Shown: piece by piece, positions 38,548 to 47,802 of the stretch | Numbering within the stretch: position 1 is the stretch's first letter | Layout of the letters: each line of letters starts with the position of its first letter | NCBI RefSeq assembly: GCF_004402215.1 | Contig: NZ_SOEZ01000060.1 | Coordinates: 1 to 58,507 of the forward strand | DNA: 58,507 nucleotides | DNA from: Cryobacterium tagatosivorans | Lineage (GTDB): Bacteria > Actinomycetota > Actinomycetes > Actinomycetales > Microbacteriaceae | Reading direction: 5' to 3' | Translations under genes and position numbers: made by a program | Notes under the pieces: model-generated | What the model was told of the DNA's origin: nothing | Database searches by the model: none | What the model saw: only the letters and a program-made list of their open reading frames with translations

Positions 38548-39804
38548 ATGAACCACGACCAGACCAGCGATCGGTCATTCGTCATCGTCGGCGGGGGACT
38601 CGCCGGGGCGCGGGCGGCCGAGGGGATCCGGGCCGAAGGGTTCGCCGGACGCGTCGTGATCGTCGCCGCCGAGGATGAGATCCCCTACATCCGTCCCCCG
38701 CTCTCGAAGGAATACCTGCAGGGGAAGGCCGGACGCGACACCGTGTTCGTGCACCCGGCCGACTGGTACGACCAGCAGAACATCGACGTGCTCCGCGGCC
38801 GCACGGCATCCGTGCTCTCGCCCCGCACCCATGAGCTGACGCTCGACGGCGGCGAGGTGCTGCGCTACGACAAGCTGCTGCTGGCGACCGGGGCCGCGTC
38901 CCGCCGGTACCCTGGCCAAGGCGCCGGCCTGGCCGGCGTGCACCACCTGCGCACGATCGGCGAATCCGAGGCGCTGCGCGAGGCGCTCCGGACGGGCTCC
39001 CGCCGGGTGGTCATCGTCGGTGCGGGCTGGATCGGCCTCGAGGTCGCCGCGGCCGCCCGCGGCTACGGCAACGAGGTCACCGTGCTCGGCCGGGAGAGCG
39101 TGCCGCTGAACCTCATCGTCGGGGACGAGGTCGGAGCGGTGTTCGGCGAGCTGCACCGGGCGAACGGTGTCGACCTGCGCATGTCGACCGGCGTCGCGGA
39201 CATCGTGGGCGACGGGACCGGCGTGACCGGGGTCGTGCTGGACACCGGCGAGGTCGTACCGGCCGACGTCGTCGTGGTCGGCATCGGGGCCGTCCCCAAC
39301 ATCGGCCTGGCCGCCGAGGCCGGCCTGGCGGTCGACAACGGGATCGTCACCGACGCGGCCTTCCGCACGAGCGCCGCCGACGTCTACGCGGTCGGCGACG
39401 TCGCGAACGTGTTCCACCCGGTGCTCGGGCACCGGATCCGCATCGAGCACTGGGCCAATGCGGAGAACGCCGGCGCCGCGGCCGGGAGGTCGATGGCCGG
39501 CGCCGAGGTCAGCTACGCCGAGATTCCGTACTTCTACACCGACCAGTTCGACCTGGGCATGGAGTACTCGGGGTACGCGGACCTCGTGCAGGATGCCGCG
39601 GTCGTGATCCGCGGCGACCTGGCCGCGCGGGAGTTCATCGCGTTCTGGGTGGCCGATTCGAGGGTGGTCGCCGGCATGAACGTGAACGTCTGGGACGTGA
39701 ACCAGGCGGTGCAGGACCTCATCCGTTCCCGCGTGCGGATCGACGCCGACCGGCTGGCTGATGAGAAGATTGCACTGACCGACCTGAGTGCACCGACCGA
39801 TTGA
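38548..39804 (+). CDS. FAD-dependent ferredoxin/rubredoxin reductase-like oxidoreductase
   Basis: A 418-residue flavoprotein of the ferredoxin-NAD(+) reductase family (rhodocoxin/putidaredoxin reductase type). FAD-binding FVIVGGGLAGARAAEGI, a second Rossmann motif VVIVGAGWIGLEVAA for NAD(P)H, the FAD contact VYAVGDVANVFHP and a C-terminal reductase domain (EIPYFYTDQFDLGMEYSGYA). Normally it would pass electrons to a ferredoxin; none is encoded here. GAGGAG precedes the ATG. Its place between folE and folP2 suggests it reduces a pterin-related step or regenerates an Fe-S partner. Confidence 0.9.
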   Translation: MNHDQTSDRSFVIVGGGLAGARAAEGIRAEGFAGRVVIVAAEDEIPYIRPPLSKEYLQGKAGRDTVFVHPADWYDQQNIDVLRGRTASVLSPRTHELTLDGGEVLRYDKLLLATGAASRRYPGQGAGLAGVHHLRTIGESEALREALRTGSRRVVIVGAGWIGLEVAAAARGYGNEVTVLGRESVPLNLIVGDEVGAVFGELHRANGVDLRMSTGVADIVGDGTGVTGVVLDTGEVVPADVVVVGIGAVPNIGLAAEAGLAVDNGIVTDAAFRTSAADVYAVGDVANVFHPVLGHRIRIEHWANAENAGAAAGRSMAGAEVSYAEIPYFYTDQFDLGMEYSGYADLVQDAAVVIRGDLAAREFIAFWVADSRVVAGMNVNVWDVNQAVQDLIRSRVRIDADRLADEKIALTDLSAPTD

Positions 39805-39834
39805 CGGCCGCCGCATCCGACGACAGGGACTGAC

Positions 39835-40743
39835 ATGGCCACTGCGCCCAGCTTTGCCGGAGCCGTCCTGCCCGAGCTGGCGTCCCCGCGGCGCCTGATC
39901 GGCGGGCGCGTCTTCGATTTCTCCCGTGAGGTCGCCGTGATGGCGATCATCAACCGCACGCCGGACTCGTTCTACGACCGGGGCGCCACGTTCGAGCTCG
40001 ATGCGGCCGTCGACGCCGCCCACCGGGCGATCGCCGACGGGGCCGACTGGGTGGACATCGGCGGGGCGAAGTTCGCGCCAGGGCCGGCCATCCCGATCAG
40101 CGAGGAGATCGACCGGGTCGTGCCGGTGATCCGGGCGCTGCGCGGCTCGGACGTGGTCATTTCGCTCGACACCTTCCACCCGAAGGTCGCCCTCGCGGGG
40201 ATCGCGGCGGGCGCCCACGTGATCAACGACACCACCGGCGTGCACGACCCGGCCATGGCCGAGGTGGTCGCCGACAGCGACGCGACCCTGGTGATCACGC
40301 ACAGCCTCGCGCTGCCGCGGACCCCGTACCCGGCGCCGCACTACGACGATGTCGTCGCCGAGGTGGCCGCCTTCCTCCGGGCGCGGGTCGACCGGGCCAC
40401 CGAGCGTGGGGTTCCGCTCGAGCGCATCATCGTCGACCCGGGCCACGACCTGAATAAGAACACGAGGCACTCGCTCGAGCTGACCCGTCGGCTGGGCGAG
40501 ATCACCGCGCTCGGCCTGCCGACCCTCGTGGCGGTCTCCAACAAGGACTTCGTCGGCGAGACCCTCGACCGGGAACGGGGAGCACGGGTGGAAGGATCCC
40601 TCGCTGCGGCGGTCTTCTGCATCCTTCAGGGCGCCCGGATCGTGCGCATGCACAATGTGGCCGCCGCCGTCGACGCCGCGCGGATGACCGAGGCCATCCT
40701 CGGCTTCCGCGAGCCGGCGTACCTGCGCCACAACCTGGCCTGA
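39835..40743 (+). CDS. folP2: FolP2-type dihydropteroate synthase paralogue
   Basis: A 302-residue TIM-barrel protein of the pterin-binding family. The pterin pocket is kept: N40 in INRTPDSFYDRG, D112, N131 (INDTTG), D201, K237 (SNKDFVGETL) and R271-x-H273. Loop 2 is altered: canonical DHPS reads GGESTRPG, here GGAKFAPG, losing the Ser-Thr-Arg that order the p-aminobenzoate site. These features and several whole segments match mycobacterial FolP2 (Rv1207), which is reported not to act as a DHPS. A different acceptor or a binding role is therefore likely. It is 30 bp after the flavoprotein gene and 3 bp before the reductase gene. Confidence 0.88.
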   Translation: MATAPSFAGAVLPELASPRRLIGGRVFDFSREVAVMAIINRTPDSFYDRGATFELDAAVDAAHRAIADGADWVDIGGAKFAPGPAIPISEEIDRVVPVIRALRGSDVVISLDTFHPKVALAGIAAGAHVINDTTGVHDPAMAEVVADSDATLVITHSLALPRTPYPAPHYDDVVAEVAAFLRARVDRATERGVPLERIIVDPGHDLNKNTRHSLELTRRLGEITALGLPTLVAVSNKDFVGETLDRERGARVEGSLAAAVFCILQGARIVRMHNVAAAVDAARMTEAILGFREPAYLRHNLA

Positions 40744-40746
40744 CCG

Positions 40747-41526
40747 ATGCCGGGCAGCCAAGCGGTGCCAGTCGGGGCGACACTCGACCGCACGGAGATC
40801 ATCGAGCGCTACCAGGTAGCCGACCGGTCGGCCCCGCGGCTGCGGATGAATTTCATTTCCAGCCTCGACGGGGCGGCCACCCACGACGGGCTGAGCGGTG
40901 GGCTGGGGAACGCCGACGACAAGCTCGTCTTCGACACGCTCCGGATGCTGGCCGACGTGATGCTCGTCGGCGCGGGCACCGTGCGGGCCGAGGGGTACGG
41001 GGGCATCCGGCTGGCCCCGGCGGATGCCGCGTGGCGGGCAGCCCGGGGATGGGCCGAGCAGCCGCCGCTCGCGATCGTGTCGGGCCGGCTGGACATCGAG
41101 CCGACGCATCCGGCGTTCACCGAGGCGCCGACCCGCCCGATCGTGGTCACCCACGCGTCGGCGCCGGCGGACCGGCGGGCGGCGCTCGCCGAGGTCGCCG
41201 ACGTGCTGGTCTGCGGCGAGGATGCCGTCGACCCGCGGCTCCTGCTCGCCGGGCTCGCTGCCCGGGGGCACGGCCAGGTGCTCTGCGAGGGCGGGCCGCA
41301 CCTCTTCGGGTCGTTGCTCGAGGCGGACTGCGTCGACGAACTCTGCCTGACGCTCAGCCCCGTGCTCGAAGGCGGGCCCGCCGGGCGCATCGCGCGCGGC
41401 GCGGCCACGACGCACCGGCCGATGAGGTTGCTGCACGCCCTCCCCGCCGGCGACATGCTCTTCCTCCGCTACGAGCGCATTTCCCCCCGCGAAACCGCAG
41501 TTGTGCGCGCTAAAACACGTTTTTAG
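40747..41526 (+). CDS. Rv2671-like pyrimidine/dihydrofolate reductase (RibD C-terminal fold)
   Basis: A 259-residue NADPH-dependent reductase of the RibD_C/DHFR fold. It shares MNFISSLDGAATHDGLSG, MLADVMLVGAGTVRAEGYGG and the NADPH-binding EGGPHLFGSLLEADCVDELC with Rv2671 of Mycobacterium tuberculosis, which has dihydrofolate reductase activity. The deaminase half of RibD is absent. Homology ends at about MLFLRYER (residue 245). The final residues ISPRETAVVRAKTRF and the stop codon are encoded by palindromic element D. It is the last gene of the folE operon, starting 3 bp after folP2. Confidence 0.88.
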   Translation: MPGSQAVPVGATLDRTEIIERYQVADRSAPRLRMNFISSLDGAATHDGLSGGLGNADDKLVFDTLRMLADVMLVGAGTVRAEGYGGIRLAPADAAWRAARGWAEQPPLAIVSGRLDIEPTHPAFTEAPTRPIVVTHASAPADRRAALAEVADVLVCGEDAVDPRLLLAGLAARGHGQVLCEGGPHLFGSLLEADCVDELCLTLSPVLEGGPAGRIARGAATTHRPMRLLHALPAGDMLFLRYERISPRETAVVRAKTRF

Positions 41527-41553
41527 CGCGCACAACTGCGGTTTCGCGGGGGG
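41483..41553. repeat. Palindromic element, copy D (perfect 33-bp arms)
   Basis: Arms 41483-41515 and 41521-41553 are perfectly complementary with a CACGT loop, the longest and cleanest of the four copies. It overlaps the 3' end of the Rv2671-like gene, providing its last 14 codons and stop. It ends 12 bp before the stop of the convergent XPB gene. Confidence 0.96.
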
Positions 41554-41565
41554 AGAGAGTGCGGG

Positions 41566-43206
41566 TCAGGCTGCGAGGTTGTGCGAGTCGAGGATCGTGT
41601 AGCTGTACCCCTGTTCGGCGAGGAAGCGCTGGCGGTTCTGCGCGAAGTCCTGGTCGACGGTGTCCCGCGCGACGAGGGTGTAGAAGTTGGCCGACAGGCC
41701 CGATTCCTTCGGCCGGAGCAGGCGGCCGAGGCGCTGCGCCTCCTCCTGCCGGGAGCCGAACGACCCGGAGACCTGGATCGCGACCGTCGCCTCGGGCAGG
41801 TCGACCGAGAAGTTCGCGACCTTCGAGACGACGAGTACGTTCTCCTCGCCGACCCGGAAGGCCTGGTAGAGCCGCTCGCGTTCGTCGATCGGGGTCGCAC
41901 CGGTGAGCTTCGGGGCGCCGAGCGCCTCGGCGAGTTCGTCGATCTGGTCGAGGTACTGGCCGATCACGAGGATGCGCTCGCCCGGATGCTTCGCCACCAG
42001 CTGCTTGACGACATCGAGTTTCGCCGGCGCCGTCGCGGCCATCCGGTAGCGCTCGTCGTCCGCGGCCGCCGCGTAGCTGAGCCGCTCGGACTGCGGCAGG
42101 TCGATCCGCACCTCGTAGCAGGAGGCGGGGGAGATGAAGCCCTGGGCCTCGATCTCCTTCCACGGCGCGTCGAACCGCTTGGGTCCGATCAGGCTGAACA
42201 CGTCGCCCTCGCGGCCGTCCTCGCGCACCAGCGTCGCAGTGAGCCCGAGGCGGCGGCGGGCCTGCAGCTCCGCGGTGAGCTTGAACACCGGCGCCGGGAG
42301 CAGGTGCACCTCGTCGTAGATCACCAGGCCCCAGTCCATGGCGTCGAGCAGTTCGAGGTGGGCGTACTCGCCCTTCCGCTTGGCGGTGAGGATCTGGTAG
42401 GTCGCGATCGTGACCGGCTTGACCTCCTTCACCTGGCCCGAGTACTCGCCGATCTCGTCGGCGGTCAGGGTGGTGCGCTTGAGGAGTTCGTCGCGCCACT
42501 GCCGGGCGGAGATCGTGTTGGTGACGAGGATGAGGGTGTTGGTCTGCGCGGTCGCCATCGCGCCGGCGCCGACGAGCGTCTTGCCGGCGCCGCAGGGCAG
42601 CACGACGACTCCGGAGCCACCCTCGAAGAAGTTCGCGACGGCCTTGTTCTGGTAGTCGCGCAGGGCCCAGCCCGTCTCGAGCAGGGCGATCGGATGCGGC
42701 GTGCCGGGGGTGTACCCGGCGAGGTCCTCGGCCGGCCAGCCGAGCTTGACCAGTTCCTGCTTGAGCTGGCCGCGGGCCCACGGTTCGACCAGGAAGGAGT
42801 CCGGCGTCGGATGCCCGACCAGCAGCGGGGAAATCCGCTTGGCACCCGAGACCTCCATCAGCACGGCCTGGTCGGTGCTGCGCAGGATGAGGGCGCCTTC
42901 ACCGTCGCGTTCGATGACCAGCCGGCCGTACCGGCCGACGGTCTCGGTGATGTCCACGGTCACGGTCTGCGGGATGGCGAACTTCGAGTATTTCTCCAGT
43001 GTGGCCAGCATGTCCGAGGCGTCATGCCCCGCCGCCCGCGCGTTCCACAGCCCCAGCCGGGTGATCCGGTAGGTGTGGATGTGCTCGGGGGCGCGCTCGA
43101 GCTCGGCAAACACGGCGAGGTCGTGACGCGCATCCTCCGCGAGGGAGTGCGCGACTTCGAGCAAAACAGTGCGGTCGCTTTGGACGATCAGTGGTCCGTC
43201 AGACAT
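41566..43206 (-). CDS. DNA repair helicase XPB
   Basis: A 546-residue superfamily 2 helicase of the bacterial XPB/ERCC3 family (Rv0861c type). An N-terminal damage-recognition-like domain (residues 1-180) precedes the helicase core: motif I LPCGAGKTLVGAGAMATAQ, motif II YDEVHLLPAP, motif III GLTATLVREDG and the C-terminal helicase motifs IQVSGSFGSRQEEAQRLGRL, including the arginine finger. The start MSDGPLIVQSD was chosen where similarity starts. It lies 46 bp from the partner gene and is transcribed with it. Confidence 0.94.
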   Translation of the reverse strand: MSDGPLIVQSDRTVLLEVAHSLAEDARHDLAVFAELERAPEHIHTYRITRLGLWNARAAGHDASDMLATLEKYSKFAIPQTVTVDITETVGRYGRLVIERDGEGALILRSTDQAVLMEVSGAKRISPLLVGHPTPDSFLVEPWARGQLKQELVKLGWPAEDLAGYTPGTPHPIALLETGWALRDYQNKAVANFFEGGSGVVVLPCGAGKTLVGAGAMATAQTNTLILVTNTISARQWRDELLKRTTLTADEIGEYSGQVKEVKPVTIATYQILTAKRKGEYAHLELLDAMDWGLVIYDEVHLLPAPVFKLTAELQARRRLGLTATLVREDGREGDVFSLIGPKRFDAPWKEIEAQGFISPASCYEVRIDLPQSERLSYAAAADDERYRMAATAPAKLDVVKQLVAKHPGERILVIGQYLDQIDELAEALGAPKLTGATPIDERERLYQAFRVGEENVLVVSKVANFSVDLPEATVAIQVSGSFGSRQEEAQRLGRLLRPKESGLSANFYTLVARDTVDQDFAQNRQRFLAEQGYSYTILDSHNLAA

Positions 43207-43252
43207 AACCGGTAATCCTACGCCAGCCCGCGCTGGAAAGCCGGGAGCCGGT

Positions 43253-45133
43253 CTACCCGACCGGCGTGATGCTGATGATGCTCGACAGCGGCAGCGTGCG
43301 CTCGATGTCGGCGCGGCGGTCCCTGGCGCGGAAGCGTCCGCCGCCGACGCTCGCCGGCTCGAGCAGGTAATCCACGACAACCCCGCCGGGCATCGCGATG
43401 CTCACCGTGACGGTCTGCTTGCCCTTGATCGCCGTGTCGAGCTGGCGAGCCAGCCATGCGTCCCCGGCCATGACCTCGCCGCCGTCGCCGGCCCGGAGCT
43501 TCTCGACCAGCGCGGCAGCGGGGTCGGCCACGACGACCGGTTGCACGATGGCGAGCTGGTGGCGGCGGAGGTGCACGATCTCGCCGTCGCCGTTCTCCGC
43601 CGCGACCGGGTAACGCGCGTCGGTGAGCGCCCAGAAGACGGTCTCGACGGGGATGCGGCTGGTCAGGCGGTCCTCGGTGTCCCGCACGAGCGCGAGCGGG
43701 GTGAGCGTCTGGTCGACGGCGATGGTGCCGAGCAGGGCGGCGTCGTCCGAGCGGATGTAACTCTGCGTCAGCGACCCCAGGGTGTGGGCGTTGCCCACCC
43801 GGACGCTGCCGTACCGGGCGGCCGATTCCCGGATGAGGTACTCGACCGGCTGCGGGATGCCGCTCAGGGACACGCCACGCAGGAAGTCGAGCAGCGAGTC
43901 GGCGGTTTCGCCGGAGGCCAGGGCGCGGCTCACCGAGGCCGCCGTGATGCGGTAGCTGGACGCGAGTTCCCGGCTCTCCACGTCGGCCAGTCCGCGGAGC
44001 CTCGCGTCGATCGATGGGGCGAGCGGGCCAGGGGCGACGATCGACAGGTCGTGCTGCAGGTACACGGCGCCGACCTCGGCCGGGAGAGACCTGCCCATCA
44101 GGGCGGCGGCCGCGTCGAGGTCGCCGGCCAGGAGGGCCACCCCCGCCGGGCTGGTCATGTGGTGCGCCATGATCCCGATCAGTTCGGCGTCGCGGGTGAA
44201 CTCGGTGACGCGTTCGTCCATCCAGTCGCCGCCGGCCGGGTACAGCCAGGAAACGAAGGCGCGCAGACCCTCGCCCCAGGAGAAGGAGGGGCGGCGGGCG
44301 AGCAGGGCCCGCACATCGGCCGGCAGGGCGTCGTGCCAGGCCCGGGCGAGCGCGGCCCAGCGGCGGGTGGTTCCCTCGAGCATCCAGGCCTCGCCGGCTT
44401 CGGTGCCCAGCCAATGCCCGTTCGAGTGCGCGATGAGCCCGGAGCGGGCGGCGGCCGCGACCAGCGGCGCGACGGCGTCCAGCTCCACGGACATGACCAT
44501 GGCGAGGCGTTTGGTGTCCGGCAGCCCCAGCCCGCCGCGGCTGAGTTCCCGAGCGGGCTCGCGGGAGAGCTCCGTGATCAGTTCTGCGATGGCGGAGACG
44601 GCGGTGAAGGCGCGCTCGGTGGCCAGCCGGTCGGCGAAGCGGATGTCATTCTCCGACGCCGCGGGCAGCGGCGCGGGCGGCGGCGTGGCCGCCAGCTCGG
44701 TGGCGCTGGGCAGGCCCTGGGCGGGCCAGCGGCGCAGTTGCGCGCTGACGGCTTCGTACGGGGCCAGCCGCCCATCGGCCAGGCGGGCGAGCATGAGGCG
44801 GTCGAGTTCCGCGGCGCGCGCGGCGACGTCCGCCTCCGTGACGACTGCCCCGGCCGGCACGGTCAAGCGGGAGGCGAGTTCCGCGGTCGTCGGGCCGCGC
44901 AGGTCGGCGACAGCACCTGCCGCAGCGCCGACCGGCTCCCCGGCCACGGCGAGGACGGCGAGGGTGGCGCGGTCCAGGTGGACCAGCGCGGCCTGGACCG
45001 AGGCCGGATCGAGCAGGCTCTCGGCCAGGTCGAAGAAGTCCCGGATGCCCGTGGCCGAGACGGAGCGGGCCGCGATCGCCAGGCGCAGCGAGGCGTCGTC
45101 CATGGCACGGAGACGCGTTGCGAGCGACAGCAT
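43253..45133 (-). CDS. XPB-associated helicase-C-terminal-domain protein
   Basis: A 626-residue protein always found next to bacterial XPB (Rv0862c type). It carries a helicase-associated C-terminal domain similar to part of XPB/Ssl2 (about 370-600; LREVSLSG-like segment reading FLRGVSLSGIPQPVEYLI) but no Walker A or DEAH box, so it is not itself an ATPase. The N-terminal half is Ala-rich and helical. The start at 45133 (MLSLATRLRAMDD) was chosen because it follows the upstream stop by 4 bp. An alternative in-frame ATG at 45178 would overlap that gene. Confidence 0.85.
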   Translation of the reverse strand: MLSLATRLRAMDDASLRLAIAARSVSATGIRDFFDLAESLLDPASVQAALVHLDRATLAVLAVAGEPVGAAAGAVADLRGPTTAELASRLTVPAGAVVTEADVAARAAELDRLMLARLADGRLAPYEAVSAQLRRWPAQGLPSATELAATPPPAPLPAASENDIRFADRLATERAFTAVSAIAELITELSREPARELSRGGLGLPDTKRLAMVMSVELDAVAPLVAAAARSGLIAHSNGHWLGTEAGEAWMLEGTTRRWAALARAWHDALPADVRALLARRPSFSWGEGLRAFVSWLYPAGGDWMDERVTEFTRDAELIGIMAHHMTSPAGVALLAGDLDAAAALMGRSLPAEVGAVYLQHDLSIVAPGPLAPSIDARLRGLADVESRELASSYRITAASVSRALASGETADSLLDFLRGVSLSGIPQPVEYLIRESAARYGSVRVGNAHTLGSLTQSYIRSDDAALLGTIAVDQTLTPLALVRDTEDRLTSRIPVETVFWALTDARYPVAAENGDGEIVHLRRHQLAIVQPVVVADPAAALVEKLRAGDGGEVMAGDAWLARQLDTAIKGKQTVTVSIAMPGGVVVDYLLEPASVGGGRFRARDRRADIERTLPLSSIISITPVG

Positions 45134-45137
45134 GCCG

Positions 45138-45413
45138 TTACCGCCTGTTCTGACGTGCCTCGCGACTGCGGCGAACACCCGTCATCACCATGAGGGTGAC
45201 AATGGCCAGGAAACCCACGGGCAGGCCGTAGTACGGCAGCGTGAAAACAACCGGCCAGATGCCGGAACTGAAACCGTCGTTGGCTCCGGCGCCGGCCACT
45301 GTCCCGATGATGATGGCCAGGAAGGCGAGGATCGACAGACCCACAACACCCGCAACCATAAATGCCAGGATGCGCTCGATCCGGCTGGAGCTCCGTGCGG
45401 TTTGATTGGTCAC
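45138..45413 (-). CDS. Small two-helix membrane protein
   Basis: A 91-residue protein with hydrophobic segments at about 16-42 (ILAFMVAGVVGLSILAFLAI) and 56-80, ending in a basic tail (RRSREARQNRR). GTG start with TATCCT exactly 6 bp upstream, so probably leaderless. It is immediately upstream of the XPB-partner gene (4-bp gap) and likely heads the same transcript. No family recognised. Confidence 0.78.
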   Translation of the reverse strand: MTNQTARSSSRIERILAFMVAGVVGLSILAFLAIIIGTVAGAGANDGFSSGIWPVVFTLPYYGLPVGFLAIVTLMVMTGVRRSREARQNRR

Positions 45414-45526
45414 ACCCCAAGGATAGTGGTCACACCCGACAAAGACGGGGCGGGGACCCGCCGAAGCGAATAGGCTTGGTTCGGATGACGTGCATTCCCG
45501 CGCGCCCGGAACCCAGCGAGGTCTAG

Positions 45527-45907
45527 ATGCCTACCGGCAAGGTCAAGTTTTACGACGAGGAGAAGGGTTTTGGCTTCATCAGTTCCGATGACGGCCAGGA
45601 GGTCTTCCTGCACGCTTCCGCCCTGCCCGCCGGCGTGACGGTCAAGGCCGGAACCAAGCTCGAATTCGGGATCGCAGACGGCAAACGCGGCGCCCAGGCG
45701 CTGTCCGTGCGGGTGCTCGAGGCCCCGCCGAGCCTGTCCAAGCTCAGCCGCAAACCCGCCGATGACATGGCGATCATCGTCGAGGACCTGGTCAAGCTGC
45801 TCGACGGGATCGGCGCCAACTTACGGCGCGGCCGCTACCCGGAAAGCTCCCACAGCAAGAAGATCGCGGCGATGCTGCGCAAGGTTGCCGAGGAGCTCGA
45901 TGCCTGA
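45527..45907 (+). CDS. Cold-shock-domain protein with C-terminal extension
   Basis: A 126-residue protein: CspA-type cold-shock domain at 1-66 (KGFGFISSDDG and EVFLHASALPAG), then a helical extension of about 55 residues (SKLSRKPADDMAIIVEDLVK). The extension distinguishes it from the 67-residue csp at 29824. The extended CspB-like form next to DUF3027 is typical of Micrococcales. It overlaps the DUF3027 gene by 8 bp. RNA binding is expected; the tail may mediate protein contact. Confidence 0.92.
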   Translation: MPTGKVKFYDEEKGFGFISSDDGQEVFLHASALPAGVTVKAGTKLEFGIADGKRGAQALSVRVLEAPPSLSKLSRKPADDMAIIVEDLVKLLDGIGANLRRGRYPESSHSKKIAAMLRKVAEELDA

Positions 45908-46508
45908 GCTGGCGGACGAAACCCTGCTCCAGGCCGTTGACGTGGCGCGGACGGCGCTGCTCGAGATCACCCCGGCCGACACCGTCGGTGAGCCGGTCGG
46001 CCACATCGTCGAAGGCGAACACGTCCTGTCGCTCCTCTTCGACTGCCTGATGACCGGTTACCCCGGCTGGCACTGGACGGTCAGCCTCTCCCGCATCGAC
46101 GGCGATTCCCCGCCCTCGGTCCTGGAGACCGAGCTCATGCCCGGCGGCGATGCCCTACTCGCCCCCGAGTGGGTCCCGTGGTCGGACCGGCTGGCCGATC
46201 ACCGCACCGCCGAGGAGCTCGCCGAGGCCGAGGCCGCTGCCGAGGCACTGGATGCGCTCGACGACTTCGACGTGGAGACGGATGACACCGCCGATCACGA
46301 CGAGGACGACGACTTCGAAGACGACGACAGCGGCGACGACGAACTCGACGGCATTGACTTCGGAGAAGCGCTAGCGGCGTCTGACCTGCACCCAGGCGAG
46401 GCCGGCCACGCCGAGCCCGAGACCGATGACGGCACACCAGACCCACCATTCGACGCCGCGAGCGGCGAGTTCGACGCGGAAGACGACCGCGACGACGAGG
46501 ACGACTAA
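45900..46508 (+). CDS. DUF3027 protein
   Basis: A 202-residue protein. The DUF3027 domain spans residues 1-100 (LLQAVDVARTALLEITPADT, then GYPGWHWTVSLSRIDG and ELMPGGDALLAPEWVPWSDR). A very acidic, disordered tail follows (about 115-202, rich in Asp and Glu). The last 46 codons lie antisense to the DUF2530 gene. Translationally coupled to the cold-shock-domain gene by overlap, so both may act in one RNA-related process; function unknown. Confidence 0.9.
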   Translation: MPELADETLLQAVDVARTALLEITPADTVGEPVGHIVEGEHVLSLLFDCLMTGYPGWHWTVSLSRIDGDSPPSVLETELMPGGDALLAPEWVPWSDRLADHRTAEELAEAEAAAEALDALDDFDVETDDTADHDEDDDFEDDDSGDDELDGIDFGEALAASDLHPGEAGHAEPETDDGTPDPPFDAASGEFDAEDDRDDEDD

Positions 46509-46604
46509 CCACACCACCGAACCCGCGAGGAAGGCCTTGCGCGCATCCGTGCGCGCGGGCAGCGGGTCGGGGCGTCGTTCGCTGTCCTTCAGCCAGAGAC
46601 GCAT
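46371..46604 (-). CDS. DUF2530 membrane protein
   Basis: A 77-residue protein with two membrane helices (about 24-45 and 51-70) after a cytoplasmic LKDSERRPDPLPARTDARKA segment typical of DUF2530. Its final 138 bp overlap the 3' end of the DUF3027 gene on the other strand. The gene follows serC with a 6-bp gap. Both overlapping frames belong to known conserved families found side by side in actinobacteria, so both are real. Confidence 0.85.
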   Translation of the reverse strand: MRLWLKDSERRPDPLPARTDARKAFLAGSVVWLVVLVVAVVFRVELAARGVEWWVWCAVIGLGLGVAGLAWVQVRRR

Positions 46605-46610
46605 CGGGCG

Positions 46611-47738
<1,128 letters not shown>

Positions 47739-47802
47739 CTAGTTGGCCGCGGGCCGACGGGTAGGGTTGTGACGTTGTAAGCGGATGAGCGGAGGGCTGC
47801 GG

